Assembly: GCF_000220255.1 (NCBI RefSeq) | Contig: NZ_GL982513.1 | Coordinates: forward strand, 856,614-904,409 | Length of the DNA stretch: 47,796 bases | Reading direction: 5' to 3' | DNA from: Prevotella pallens ATCC 700821 | GTDB taxonomy: Bacteria > Bacteroidota > Bacteroidia > Bacteroidales > Bacteroidaceae | Part shown: piece by piece, positions 25,111 through 32,700 of the stretch | Numbering within the stretch: position 1 is the first letter of the stretch | Layout: each line of letters begins with the position of its first letter | Notes under the pieces: model-generated | Told to the model about the DNA's origin: nothing | Databases searched by the model: none | The model's input: only the letters and a program-made list of their open reading frames with translations | Program-made: the position numbers and the translations under genes

Positions 25111-26565
25111 TTATTTGGTTGGAATTTCTTCCAAAGTTTTCACTAATAAGTCCCAGAAAGGCTGTGCAGTGTCAATCTTAAATCGTTCTGTTGCTGTGTG
25201 GGGGCTACGAATAGTCGGGCCAAGACTCACAACGTCAAGGTGTGGATACTTGCCGAGAATAATAGAACATTCAAGTCCTGCGTGGTCTACTTGTACTATA
25301 ACGTCTTCACCCGTCTGTTCTTTATAGACCTTTTCTAACAAGTTAAGGATTTCACTGTCAGGATTTGGGTCCCAACCGCCATAACTTGCACTGAACTCTG
25401 TCTTCATACCTGCCAAGTCGAAGCAACTTTCTATTTGTGTGGCAAGATATGCTTTCATATCCTCGCGAGCCGAACGAGCAAGTATTTTAATATTGGTGTT
25501 ATTGGCATCAATATTAATAATGGCAAGATTTGAAGATGTTTCAACAACGTTAGGATAAACCGGAATCATGCGCAAGACACCATTGTGTACAGCATAGATG
25601 GCGTTAATAATGTTGTCTTGAATTTCTTCTGGAACGAGAGCAGCAGGTTTTTCAACATCTTCAACAAAGAATTCTATATTGCTTTCAATCGTTTTAAACT
25701 CGCTTTCAATCAATTGACGCTGTGCTTCCACCATTTCTTTGAGTGCTGCAACTTTATCTTTAGCAAGTGCAAGTACAACTTCTGCCTTGAAAGGAATAGC
25801 ATTACGCATATTGCCACCCTGCCATGTTGCCAAGCGAGCACCTAATTCAACCATTGCTTTGCGAACAAGGCGTACCATTTCTTTGTTTGCATTAGCACGT
25901 CCTTCGTGAATTTCGAGACCAGAGTGTCCGCCACGGAAGCCTTTTAGAGTAACCTTAACGGCAGTTTCCTGATCGTTCTCAACTTCTTTATACGCTAATG
26001 TTGATGTAATATCGATACCGCCGGCTGAACCGATAACAAACTTACCCCATGTCTCAGAGTCTAAGTTCATTAATATATCGCCTTGCAATTCGTCTTCTGG
26101 AAGATCATTCGCTCCAAACATTCCAGTTTCTTCGTCCCTTGTAATGAGTCCTTCAATAGGTCCGTGTTTCAAGGTCTTATCTTCCATAATACCCATAATT
26201 GCAGCAACACCGGCACCATTGTCAGCACCAAGTGTTGTATTATTAGCATAAACCCAACCATCTGTAATGTGAGTTTCGATAGGGTCTGTTTCAAAGTTAT
26301 GGTTACTCTCTGGACTCTTCTGTGGTACCATATCCATGTGCGCCTGTAAGATAACACCTTTACGATTCTCGTATCCAGGTGTAGCAGGTTTACGCATCAA
26401 GACATTGCCAGCAGGATCTACAAAGGCTTCCACTCCCACTTTCTTTGCGAAATCGAGCAAGAAGGCTTGCACCTTTTCCATGTGTCCTGTTGGACGTGGA
26501 ATCTGTGTCAAATCATCAAAGTTGCGCCAAAGAAGTTCTGGACTGAGATTTCTAATTTCACTCAT
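25111..26565 (-). CDS. pepD: aminoacyl-histidine dipeptidase (M20 family)
   Basis: A 484-residue cytoplasmic metallopeptidase that hydrolyses dipeptides, classically Xaa-His such as carnosine. M20 metal-site motifs are visible: HMDMVP at 76-81, GADNGAGVAAIMG around 120, and DEETGMFGA around 145, the last holding the general-base Glu pair. The dimerisation domain contains FRGGHSGLEIHEGRANA. The C-terminal end has the conserved HAGLECSIILGK and GPTIRSPHTATER. Length fits PepD rather than PepT. It starts 51 nt after the flippase-like gene on the same strand with no clear terminator between, so the two are probably co-transcribed. Saccharolytic and peptide-using Bacteroidota commonly carry several such peptidases. 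Confidence 0.95.
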   Translation of the reverse strand: MSEIRNLSPELLWRNFDDLTQIPRPTGHMEKVQAFLLDFAKKVGVEAFVDPAGNVLMRKPATPGYENRKGVILQAHMDMVPQKSPESNHNFETDPIETHITDGWVYANNTTLGADNGAGVAAIMGIMEDKTLKHGPIEGLITRDEETGMFGANDLPEDELQGDILMNLDSETWGKFVIGSAGGIDITSTLAYKEVENDQETAVKVTLKGFRGGHSGLEIHEGRANANKEMVRLVRKAMVELGARLATWQGGNMRNAIPFKAEVVLALAKDKVAALKEMVEAQRQLIESEFKTIESNIEFFVEDVEKPAALVPEEIQDNIINAIYAVHNGVLRMIPVYPNVVETSSNLAIINIDANNTNIKILARSAREDMKAYLATQIESCFDLAGMKTEFSASYGGWDPNPDSEILNLLEKVYKEQTGEDVIVQVDHAGLECSIILGKYPHLDVVSLGPTIRSPHTATERFKIDTAQPFWDLLVKTLEEIPTK

Positions 26566-26616
26566 AGTTTTGTTTGTTTTAAAGGGTTAGTATTTATTTA
26601 TTTTATACTTGTTTAT

Positions 26617-27630
26617 TTATTTACGAATAATGTCTATCTTTATATTCTTTTTATGTGTGAATGCCAAAGCAATCCAGGCATAAACACCAAGTAAAATTAC
26701 TAATAGGGTTTGTAACGTGTGCACTATTAGTACGAAATAGAGTGCACTTACATCGGCCACGCCATAGATAATGAGCATTGTCTTCACAGCAAAGTGCCAT
26801 GGACCAGCCCCATTTGGTGTCGGAACTATCACTGCTATTGAACCAACAACGAAACATACCAGTGCACAAGTAGCTCCTAACAATGCAGTTTGACGAAAAC
26901 AAAAGAATGTTAAGTAAAAATGTAGAAAGTAGCAACCCCATATAGCTAGGCTGTAGAACACAAACAAAGGCATATTCTTTACGTTTCGAACAGAAGTAAT
27001 GCCTTGCCAAATCCCAGTTAATGCTCCTTTCACTTTTTTATATAAAGGTAAATGTCGCCGAATGATATACAAGAGAATAATAACAGCTATGGCGCAGATC
27101 CCTGTAACAAACCAGCCCGTCATTGAAAACTTATGGACGATATTGTCAATATTCGTGCCTGTTTTGAAGAAAAAGTTAGTGAATACTTTTATTTGTGTCA
27201 GAATTGCAAACAATGCCATTAATATAACGATAACGATATCTACAGCCCGTTCTGTAACAACAGTACCTAAAGCTTTTGGAAAGGCTACATTATCGTAGCG
27301 ACTCAATACCCCACAGCGTGCAAATTCGCCTACTCGAGGTATCACGAGGCTAACTGCATACGAGAGAAAAATGGAATTGACACAAACAGAGTTGCGTGTT
27401 TGTTCGCCTAACGGTTCCAAAACCTGTTTCCAACGCCAACCTCGAAAGGTTTGTGCTAATATTCCGAAAGGCATAGATAGCAACATCCACATCCAATTCA
27501 TCTCGTTTAGAACTACTTGGCGCATTTGTGCAAAGTCGAAGTCTCTATACATCCAATAAAGAATCCCACCGCCCAAAATAAGGGGTAGCACTATCTTTAT
27601 AGCATTATATAGCAATTTCTTCGTTTCCAT
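26617..27630 (-). CDS. flippase-like integral membrane protein (lysylphosphatidylglycerol synthase TM region family)
   Basis: A 337-residue protein with about eight hydrophobic segments, of the family that includes the transmembrane half of MprF (UPF0104). Recognisable blocks are FGILAQTFRGWRWKQVLEPLG and SYAVSLVIPRVGEFARCGVLSRY near residues 55-110, and PTPNGAGPWHFAVKT near 270. The soluble lysyl-transferase domain of MprF is absent, so the protein may flip a lipid rather than modify one; the substrate is unknown. A TATCTTTG box at 27646-27639 lies only eight bases before the ATG, so the transcript may be leaderless. The rsmA gene starts divergently 76 nt away. Confidence 0.88.
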   Translation of the reverse strand: METKKLLYNAIKIVLPLILGGGILYWMYRDFDFAQMRQVVLNEMNWMWMLLSMPFGILAQTFRGWRWKQVLEPLGEQTRNSVCVNSIFLSYAVSLVIPRVGEFARCGVLSRYDNVAFPKALGTVVTERAVDIVIVILMALFAILTQIKVFTNFFFKTGTNIDNIVHKFSMTGWFVTGICAIAVIILLYIIRRHLPLYKKVKGALTGIWQGITSVRNVKNMPLFVFYSLAIWGCYFLHFYLTFFCFRQTALLGATCALVCFVVGSIAVIVPTPNGAGPWHFAVKTMLIIYGVADVSALYFVLIVHTLQTLLVILLGVYAWIALAFTHKKNIKIDIIRK

Positions 27631-27638
27631 TCTGAAAG

Positions 27639-27686
27639 CAAAGATACATAAATGCTTTTAAATATAGAATATTTTTTCTATCTTTG
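27639..27686. promoter_or_regulatory. divergent -7 boxes between the flippase-like gene and rsmA
   Basis: TATCTTTG occurs on the minus strand at 27646-27639 (for the flippase-like gene) and on the plus strand at 27679-27686 (for rsmA). Recognisable -33 elements are weak (TTTT near 27655 for rsmA). The two boxes are only 32 bp apart, so the two transcription units share this short control region. Confidence 0.6.
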
Positions 27687-27706
27687 TCGCCAAATAAAGA
27701 TAATTT

Positions 27707-28507
27707 ATGAAATCAGTAAAGCCTAAAAAGAATCTCGGGCAACATTTCTTAACCGACTTGAATGTAGCGAAACGTATTGCGGATACAGTAGATACTTGCC
27801 CCAATATACCTATTTTAGAGATTGGTCCAGGTATGGGAGTGCTTACTCAATATCTCGTAGAAAAGCATCGAGATGTAAAGGCAGTAGAAATAGATAAAGA
27901 GAGCGTTGCATACCTAAACGAGGCTTTTCCAATACTGCACGATAACATCGTAGGTGCAGATTTCTTACAAATGAATTTGGAAGATATATTTAGTGGTAAA
28001 CAATTTGTTCTTACAGGCAATTACCCTTACGATATATCATCACAAATTTTCTTTAAGATGCTAGATAATAGGGACCTAATTCCGTGCTGTACAGGTATGA
28101 TACAACGCGAGGTAGCTTTGCGTATTGCAGCACAACCTGGTAATAAAACGTACGGGATTCTATCTGTATTAATCCAAGCGTGGTACGATGTTGAATATTT
28201 GTTCACCGTAGATGAAGATGTATTCAACCCTCCTCCAAAAGTAAAGAGTGCCGTTATTAGAATGACACGCAACAATGTTAGCAAGCTCAATTGCGACGAA
28301 ATTCTCTTTAAGCGTCTAGTAAAAACGGTATTTAATCAGCGTCGCAAGATGTTACGTGTCAGCTTACGCCAGATGATTCCCAACAAGGCACATAAAAACT
28401 TCTATGAACAAGATGTAATGACAAAACGTCCCGAGCAGCTGACTATTGCACAATTTGTAGAACTTACCAATATGGTAGAAGCTGAAATGGCAGTTATAAA
28501 CGTATAA
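27707..28507 (+). CDS. rsmA: 16S rRNA (adenine(1518)-N(6)/adenine(1519)-N(6))-dimethyltransferase
   Basis: RsmA (KsgA) dimethylates two adjacent adenines near the 3' end of 16S rRNA late in small-subunit assembly. The 266-residue protein has the N-terminal KKNLGQHFLTDLNVAKRI block, the SAM-binding ILEIGPGMGVLTQYL, an acidic VEIDKE loop, and the catalytic GNYPYDIS motif around residue 105. The C-terminal domain has VFNQRRKMLRVSLR, as expected. The next gene starts 15 nt downstream, so they form an operon. The rest of the run (frr, rsgA) is also ribosome-linked. Confidence 0.96.
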   Translation: MKSVKPKKNLGQHFLTDLNVAKRIADTVDTCPNIPILEIGPGMGVLTQYLVEKHRDVKAVEIDKESVAYLNEAFPILHDNIVGADFLQMNLEDIFSGKQFVLTGNYPYDISSQIFFKMLDNRDLIPCCTGMIQREVALRIAAQPGNKTYGILSVLIQAWYDVEYLFTVDEDVFNPPPKVKSAVIRMTRNNVSKLNCDEILFKRLVKTVFNQRRKMLRVSLRQMIPNKAHKNFYEQDVMTKRPEQLTIAQFVELTNMVEAEMAVINV

Positions 28508-28522
28508 ACAGGTAAAAAAATA

Positions 28523-28999
28523 ATGAGTAAAAAAGAAACATACGAACTATTGCTGAAGCAAATTGCAGCCCTCATAGAGGGAGAGTCGAGCAATAAGGTT
28601 GGTGTCTTAGCAAATGTTGCAGCAGCTATTCACCATACTTTTGATACTTTCTTCTGGACGGGTTTCTACCTTTTAAATGAAGGGAATATGTTACAGTTAG
28701 GACCATTTCAAGGAACCACAGCTTGTTTTAATATACCAGTGGGAAAAGGTGTCTGTGGAACTGCATTTGCAGAACGTCGAACGCTTATAGTTTCAAATGT
28801 AGAAGATTTTCCTGGACATATTGCTTGTAGTTCGTTTTCTCGTTCGGAAATTGTTGTTCCTATATATAATAAGGAGGGAGAAATCGTAGGAGTACTCGAT
28901 ATTGATAGTACAAACCTGAATGCTTTTGATACGATTGATGCTCAATATTTGGAGCAGGCTATGTGTATTCTATCTGCAGAAATCTATACAAACCAATAG
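28523..28999 (+). CDS. msrC: GAF-domain free methionine-(R)-sulfoxide reductase
   Basis: A 158-residue single GAF-domain protein. The three Cys residues that mark the fRMsr family are present: in TTACFNIP, GKGVCGTAF and HIACSSFS. The segments GPFQGTTACFNIPVGKGVCG and SEIVVPIYNKEGEIVGVLDI match this family, which reduces free methionine-R-sulfoxide in the cytoplasm using thioredoxin. It follows rsmA by 15 nt and probably shares its transcript. A non-enzymatic GAF sensor is less likely because all three cysteines are kept. Confidence 0.9.
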   Translation: MSKKETYELLLKQIAALIEGESSNKVGVLANVAAAIHHTFDTFFWTGFYLLNEGNMLQLGPFQGTTACFNIPVGKGVCGTAFAERRTLIVSNVEDFPGHIACSSFSRSEIVVPIYNKEGEIVGVLDIDSTNLNAFDTIDAQYLEQAMCILSAEIYTNQ

Positions 29000-29015
29000 A
29001 AAAAAAACTATAAAC

Positions 29016-29047
29016 TTTGCGCAATTACGAATAAATTCCTAAATTTG
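29016..29047 (+). promoter_or_regulatory. promoter of frr
   Basis: TTTG (29016-29019), 20 nt, TAAATTTG (29040-29047), 28 nt before the frr ATG. This separates frr from the rsmA-msrC unit. Confidence 0.75.
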
Positions 29048-29075
29048 TATTTAGAAACAATTAATACGCATACTT

Positions 29076-29636
29076 ATGATAGACGTTAAAGAAACATTAA
29101 ACGAGGCTGAAGAACGTATGGAGATGGCTGCTATGTATCTCGACGAACAGTTGCAACGTATTCGTGCAGGACGTGCTAACGTGGCAATTCTCGATGGAAT
29201 AAGAGTAAGTTCATACGGTTCAATGGTACCACTCAATCAAGTTGCCAGTGTAACAGTGCCAGACCCACGTACAATTGCTATTAAACCTTGGGATAAAAAA
29301 GCTATCCGCGAAATAGAAAAAGCTATTATGGACTCGGATGTTGGCATTACTCCCGAGAATAATGGAGAGGTTATTCGCCTTAATCTTCCTCAACCAACAG
29401 AAGAGCGTCGCCGCGACCTTGTAAAGCAAAGCAACAAGATTGGAGAACGCACAAAGGTAGAAGTGCGTAATGCTCGTTCTGATATTAAAGACAAATTGAA
29501 GAAGGCTATAAAAGATGGACTATCTGAAGACCTTGAGAAAGATGCAGAAGCCGACTTGCAAAAGATACACGATAAGTTCATAAAACGTATAGATACGCTT
29601 CTTGTTGAGAAAGAAAAAGAAATAATGACCGTATAA
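29076..29636 (+). CDS. frr: ribosome recycling factor
   Basis: RRF works with EF-G to split post-termination ribosomes. The 186-residue protein has the full family length and signature: LDEQLQRIRAGRANVAILDGI, then VPLNQVASVTVPDPRTIAIKPWD, AIMDSDVGITPENNGEVIRLNLP and TEERRRDLVKQSNKIGERTKV, ending in the long helix of domain I. It has its own promoter and a strong terminator (29644-29684), so it is expressed as a single gene, followed closely by rsgA. Confidence 0.97.
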   Translation: MIDVKETLNEAEERMEMAAMYLDEQLQRIRAGRANVAILDGIRVSSYGSMVPLNQVASVTVPDPRTIAIKPWDKKAIREIEKAIMDSDVGITPENNGEVIRLNLPQPTEERRRDLVKQSNKIGERTKVEVRNARSDIKDKLKKAIKDGLSEDLEKDAEADLQKIHDKFIKRIDTLLVEKEKEIMTV

Positions 29637-29643
29637 AAAATCT

Positions 29644-29684
29644 CCCTTTATTTACCCTTTGTTGGGTGAGTAAAGGGCTTTTTG
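29644..29684 (+). terminator. terminator of frr
   Basis: CCCTTTA (29644-29650) pairs with TAAAGGG (29671-29677), and the inner TTTACCC pairs with GGGTGAG with one wobble; the stem is followed by CTTTTTG. The rsgA start codon is only a few bases further on, so rsgA may depend on read-through. Confidence 0.8.
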
Positions 29685-29691
29685 TATAGTA

Positions 29692-30636
29692 ATGCGTGGT
29701 TTAGTAATAAAGAATACAGGCAGTTGGTACACTGTAAAAACCGATGATGGTCGTGTAATAGAGAGTAAGATAAAAGGTAATTTTCGTCTAAAGGGCATTC
29801 GTTCTACCAATCCTGTAGCGGTGGGCGACTATGTAAACCTTATTATCAACCAGGAAGGAACAGCCTTTATATCCGAGATTGAAGATAGGAAAAACTATAT
29901 TATACGTAAGTCGCCTAACCTTTCCAAGCAAAGTCATATTATTGCAGCCAACCTCGACCAGGCTTTTCTCGTGGTTACGGTAAACTATCCTGAAACTTCA
30001 ACAACGTTTATCGACCGTTTTCTTGCTTGTGCCGAAGCCTATCGCATTCCTGTTGTTTTGGTTTTTAATAAATACGACTTGCTCGATGAAGATGAACGAC
30101 GATACCAAAAGGCTGCTATTCATTTATATGAAGGTCTTGATTACAAGTGTGTAACGCTGCAAGCTATCGCCGATGCACCCATAGAAAGGAGTATAGAACA
30201 GCTCCACCCATTACTAAAAGATAAGGTTACGCTGCTAAGTGGCAATAGTGGGGTGGGCAAATCTACCATTATCAATGCATTGTTGCCTGAAATTCATTTG
30301 CGTACCGCAGAGATTTCAGACTCGCATAATACGGGAATGCACACTACAACCTTTAGCGAAATGTTGGAACTTCCCTACGGAGGCTATATTATAGACACAC
30401 CGGGCATTAAAGGTTTTGGTACTTTTGACATTGATAAGGAAGAACTTACAAGCTATTTCAGAGAAATTTTCAAGTATTCTAAGTCGTGCCGATTCAATAA
30501 TTGTACCCATACACACGAACCTGGTTGTGCTGTTCGTAAAGCTGTAGAGGAACATTATATTGCTGAAAGCCGCTACAACAGCTACCTTTCTATGCTTGAG
30601 GATAAGGACGAAAATAAGTATCGCGAGGCTTTTTAG
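29692..30636 (+). CDS. rsgA: ribosome small subunit-dependent GTPase
   Basis: RsgA is a late 30S assembly factor. The 314-residue protein shows the circularly permuted GTPase order: an N-terminal OB-fold ([13 protein letters not shown]), then the G4 motif [10 protein letters not shown]5-like region, the P-loop [14 protein letters not shown] near residue 183, and the G3 motif DTPGIKGFG. The C-terminal zinc knuckle [14 protein letters not shown] carries the three Cys and one His ligands. It begins 55 nt after frr, immediately behind the frr terminator. No separate promoter was found. Confidence 0.96.
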   Translation: MRGLVIKNTGSWYTVKTDDGRVIESKIKGNFRLKGIRSTNPVAVGDYVNLIINQEGTAFISEIEDRKNYIIRKSPNLSKQSHIIAANLDQAFLVVTVNYPETSTTFIDRFLACAEAYRIPVVLVFNKYDLLDEDERRYQKAAIHLYEGLDYKCVTLQAIADAPIERSIEQLHPLLKDKVTLLSGNSGVGKSTIINALLPEIHLRTAEISDSHNTGMHTTTFSEMLELPYGGYIIDTPGIKGFGTFDIDKEELTSYFREIFKYSKSCRFNNCTHTHEPGCAVRKAVEEHYIAESRYNSYLSMLEDKDENKYREAF

Positions 30637-30742
30637 GTATTCTTTATATATCAAAGTGTTTAGTGTTACAAGGAAGATAGAATACCTAAACTGTAATAGG
30701 GTAAAAAGATATAACATATTATTATTGTTTTCCTTTTACCCT
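30632..30742. repeat. two successive inverted repeats downstream of rsgA
   Basis: TTTAGGTATTC (30632-30642) pairs perfectly with 30680-30690, the first arm overlapping the rsgA stop codon; AGGGTAAAA (30698-30706) pairs with 30734-30742. Loops are long (37 and 27 nt) and no T-run follows directly, so these are atypical as terminators. The 684-bp gap to 31320 contains no convincing gene. Confidence 0.6.
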
Positions 30743-31003
30743 AAGATTATTCTCATTTGTAGAAAGCTTGCTTATATAATACAAGATATAAATGTTGTTT
30801 TTTTATATTTTTAATACAATAAATAAGCTTCTTCTTAATTTTAGAAGGTAATCTTTTGAGTGCTATTACGACGTACAATCAATACGTTTTCATATAGTAG
30901 TACAGCGTTTGTAACGTGTAAGCTTATTAATAAAGCACATAATGAAGCGTGTAAATATTTTTTATAGTGGTGTGTATTGTCTAACCGTTTTATAATCAAT
31001 GTT

Positions 31004-31092
31004 TTGCAAAAACCATTGTTTCGTCTTTCAAAATAGGCTGTTTTACACAATAAAAACCACCCTTTTGGAACGCAAAACAATGGTTTTTGCAA
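31004..31092. repeat. 89-bp element with 18-bp terminal inverted repeats
   Basis: TTGCAAAAACCATTGTTT at 31004-31021 is exactly complementary to 31075-31092, with 53 bp between. This has the form of a miniature inverted-repeat element or a long hairpin. An 83-codon frame on the minus strand begins inside it with TTG and has no other support as a gene. Target-site duplication is not obvious. Confidence 0.7.
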
Positions 31093-31283
31093 CCTAAAAA
31101 TGGGATTGTTGTTTTGTGTTTAAATTATCTTTACAAAATGAAAGCTATACTACTTTATCTTAAGGCACATAAAAACAGAAAACCATAGAAGTTTATAGAC
31201 TATGTCTGAGTTATTGCAAGTCTTATCTTTTTTAATCCGGCTTGTTTTTTCTATAGCAGTTTGCGAAAAACATTTATGAAGCT

Positions 31284-31315
31284 TTTGCTCTTCTAAACAA
31301 AAAGCAGTACCTTTG
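31284..31315 (+). promoter_or_regulatory. promoter of the GSCFA gene
   Basis: TTTG (31284-31287), 20 nt, TACCTTTG (31308-31315), ending only five bases before the ATG at 31321. Transcription would begin at or beside the start codon, so the message is probably leaderless. Confidence 0.75.
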
Positions 31316-31320
31316 TAAAT

Positions 31321-32136
31321 ATGGAGTTCAGAACGATAGTAAATGTACCGAGACCACGCTTCGAGCTATTGCCTTGTGAGCGTGTGCTATTTGTTGGCTC
31401 ATGTTTTGCAAGCAATATTGGTGCGAAATTTATAGATTGGAAATTTCGTACCATTGTAAATCCGTTTGGTGTAATGTATAACCCTGCTTCGATACTGCAT
31501 ACGATAGAACGAAGAACCGAGACTTTTGATACCGTCTTTATCACTTTAGGCACAAACCATGTGTATATTGAGAAAGCTACGGGCGAGATTGTAGACAACT
31601 GTAACAAACGTCCGCAACGGCTTTTCAATGAGCAGGAACTCAGCATAGCAGCCTGTAAAGACTATCTAAACAGTGCAATAGAACTGCTACAAGAACGCAA
31701 CCACGATGTTAAAATAATATTCACAGTCAGTCCAATACGATATGCAAAGTATGGTTACCACGAGAGTCAGCTCTCTAAAGCAGCATTGCTTCTATCGGTA
31801 CACGATGTAATAGACGAGCATATTGATGAAAATGTAGCCTATTTTCCAGCCTACGAGATAGTGAACGATGAACTTCGCGACTATCGTTTCTATAAAGCCG
31901 ATATGCTACACCCCAACGAGCAGGCTGTGGAATATATATGGGAACGTCTTGTTGATATGTATTTTTCGCCTTCAGCTAAAGAGTTTCTGCACGAATGGAA
32001 ACCTGTAAAAGAGGCATTTGCGCATCGTCCTTTCAATCCAGAGAGTAGCGAATATAAGAATTTTATGGTAAAAATGAGAGCACGTGCAAAGCTATTGGCG
32101 CAAAAATACAATGGATTAATAATAGAAGACCAATGA
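31321..32136 (+). CDS. GSCFA domain protein (SGNH-like hydrolase fold)
   Basis: A 271-residue protein with the name-giving motif in FVGSCFASNIGAKF near residue 27, followed by NPFGVMYNPASI and ITLGTNHVYI. A later ADMLHPNEQAVEYIWERLV supplies the Asp-x-x-His expected of SGNH/GDSL-type esterases, so hydrolase activity is plausible; the substrate is unknown. There is no signal peptide. The last four bases overlap the start of the Fur-family gene (ATGA), indicating translational coupling. The start has no visible ribosome binding site, consistent with the promoter lying directly on the start codon. Confidence 0.9.
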   Translation: MEFRTIVNVPRPRFELLPCERVLFVGSCFASNIGAKFIDWKFRTIVNPFGVMYNPASILHTIERRTETFDTVFITLGTNHVYIEKATGEIVDNCNKRPQRLFNEQELSIAACKDYLNSAIELLQERNHDVKIIFTVSPIRYAKYGYHESQLSKAALLLSVHDVIDEHIDENVAYFPAYEIVNDELRDYRFYKADMLHPNEQAVEYIWERLVDMYFSPSAKEFLHEWKPVKEAFAHRPFNPESSEYKNFMVKMRARAKLLAQKYNGLIIEDQ

Positions 32137-32561
32137 ACACCGAACAAATTTTAGCACATCTTGCCAGACACAATGTTAAGTCTACTGCCAACAGAATATT
32201 GATAGCAGAGGCTATTTCGAAACATAATGGACCTGTTTCGATGAAGGAATTAGAAACAAAACTACAAACAATAGATAAATCGAGTATATTCCGCACACTT
32301 ACATTGTTTAGTAATCAGCACGTTGTACACCAGATGGAAGATGGCAACGATATTGTTCGCTACGAACTTTGTATGAGCAACGACGATGAAACTGACAGCG
32401 ATATGCACGCTCACTTTTATTGCGAGCAGTGTCAACGCACCACTTGTCTGCACGAAGTAGATATTCCCAAAGTCAGTCTGCCCACCGGTTACAGACTTTC
32501 CAGTGTAAACTTTATGCTGAAAGGAGTATGCCCCGAATGTGCAGTAAAGCAGAAACGATAA
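32133..32561 (+). CDS. Fur-family metalloregulator
   Basis: A 142-residue Fur/Zur/PerR-type repressor. The N-terminal winged helix includes STANRILIAEAI and SIFRTLTLF (recognition helix), and the C-terminal half has the metal site residues of HAHFYC and two CxxC pairs (YCEQCQ and CPEC), the structural zinc site. It is slightly short, with a reduced His-rich region, so the sensed metal (Fe, Zn or peroxide via Fe) cannot be told from sequence. Its start overlaps the GSCFA gene by four bases. A 9-bp inverted repeat over the next promoter (32593-32618) might be one of its sites. Confidence 0.9.
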   Translation: MNTEQILAHLARHNVKSTANRILIAEAISKHNGPVSMKELETKLQTIDKSSIFRTLTLFSNQHVVHQMEDGNDIVRYELCMSNDDETDSDMHAHFYCEQCQRTTCLHEVDIPKVSLPTGYRLSSVNFMLKGVCPECAVKQKR

Positions 32562-32592
32562 GGAAAAAAAGGTAAAAAAGAAAGCAAAAGCT

Positions 32593-32623
32593 ATACAGCA
32601 ACTTTGTTTTTGCTGTATCTTTG
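32593..32623 (+). promoter_or_regulatory. -7 box of murF-alr overlapped by a 9-bp inverted repeat
   Basis: ATACAGCAA (32593-32601) is exactly complementary to TTGCTGTAT (32610-32618), and the second arm runs into TATCTTTG (32616-32623), a good -7 element. No TTTG is found at the -33 position. The repeat could be an operator, or a terminator hairpin of the preceding Fur-family gene, though no T-run follows. Confidence 0.5.
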
Positions 32624-32700
32624 CACTCTGTAACTTATAGAAAGCAACCGACATTGTATATTTTATGGCAGTTAGGAAGCTTTCTGTTAATATTTCGATA

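Noticed and set aside
30841..31092. 83-residue ORF on the minus strand
   Set aside because: It starts with TTG inside the arm of the 89-bp inverted-repeat element and has no other support.
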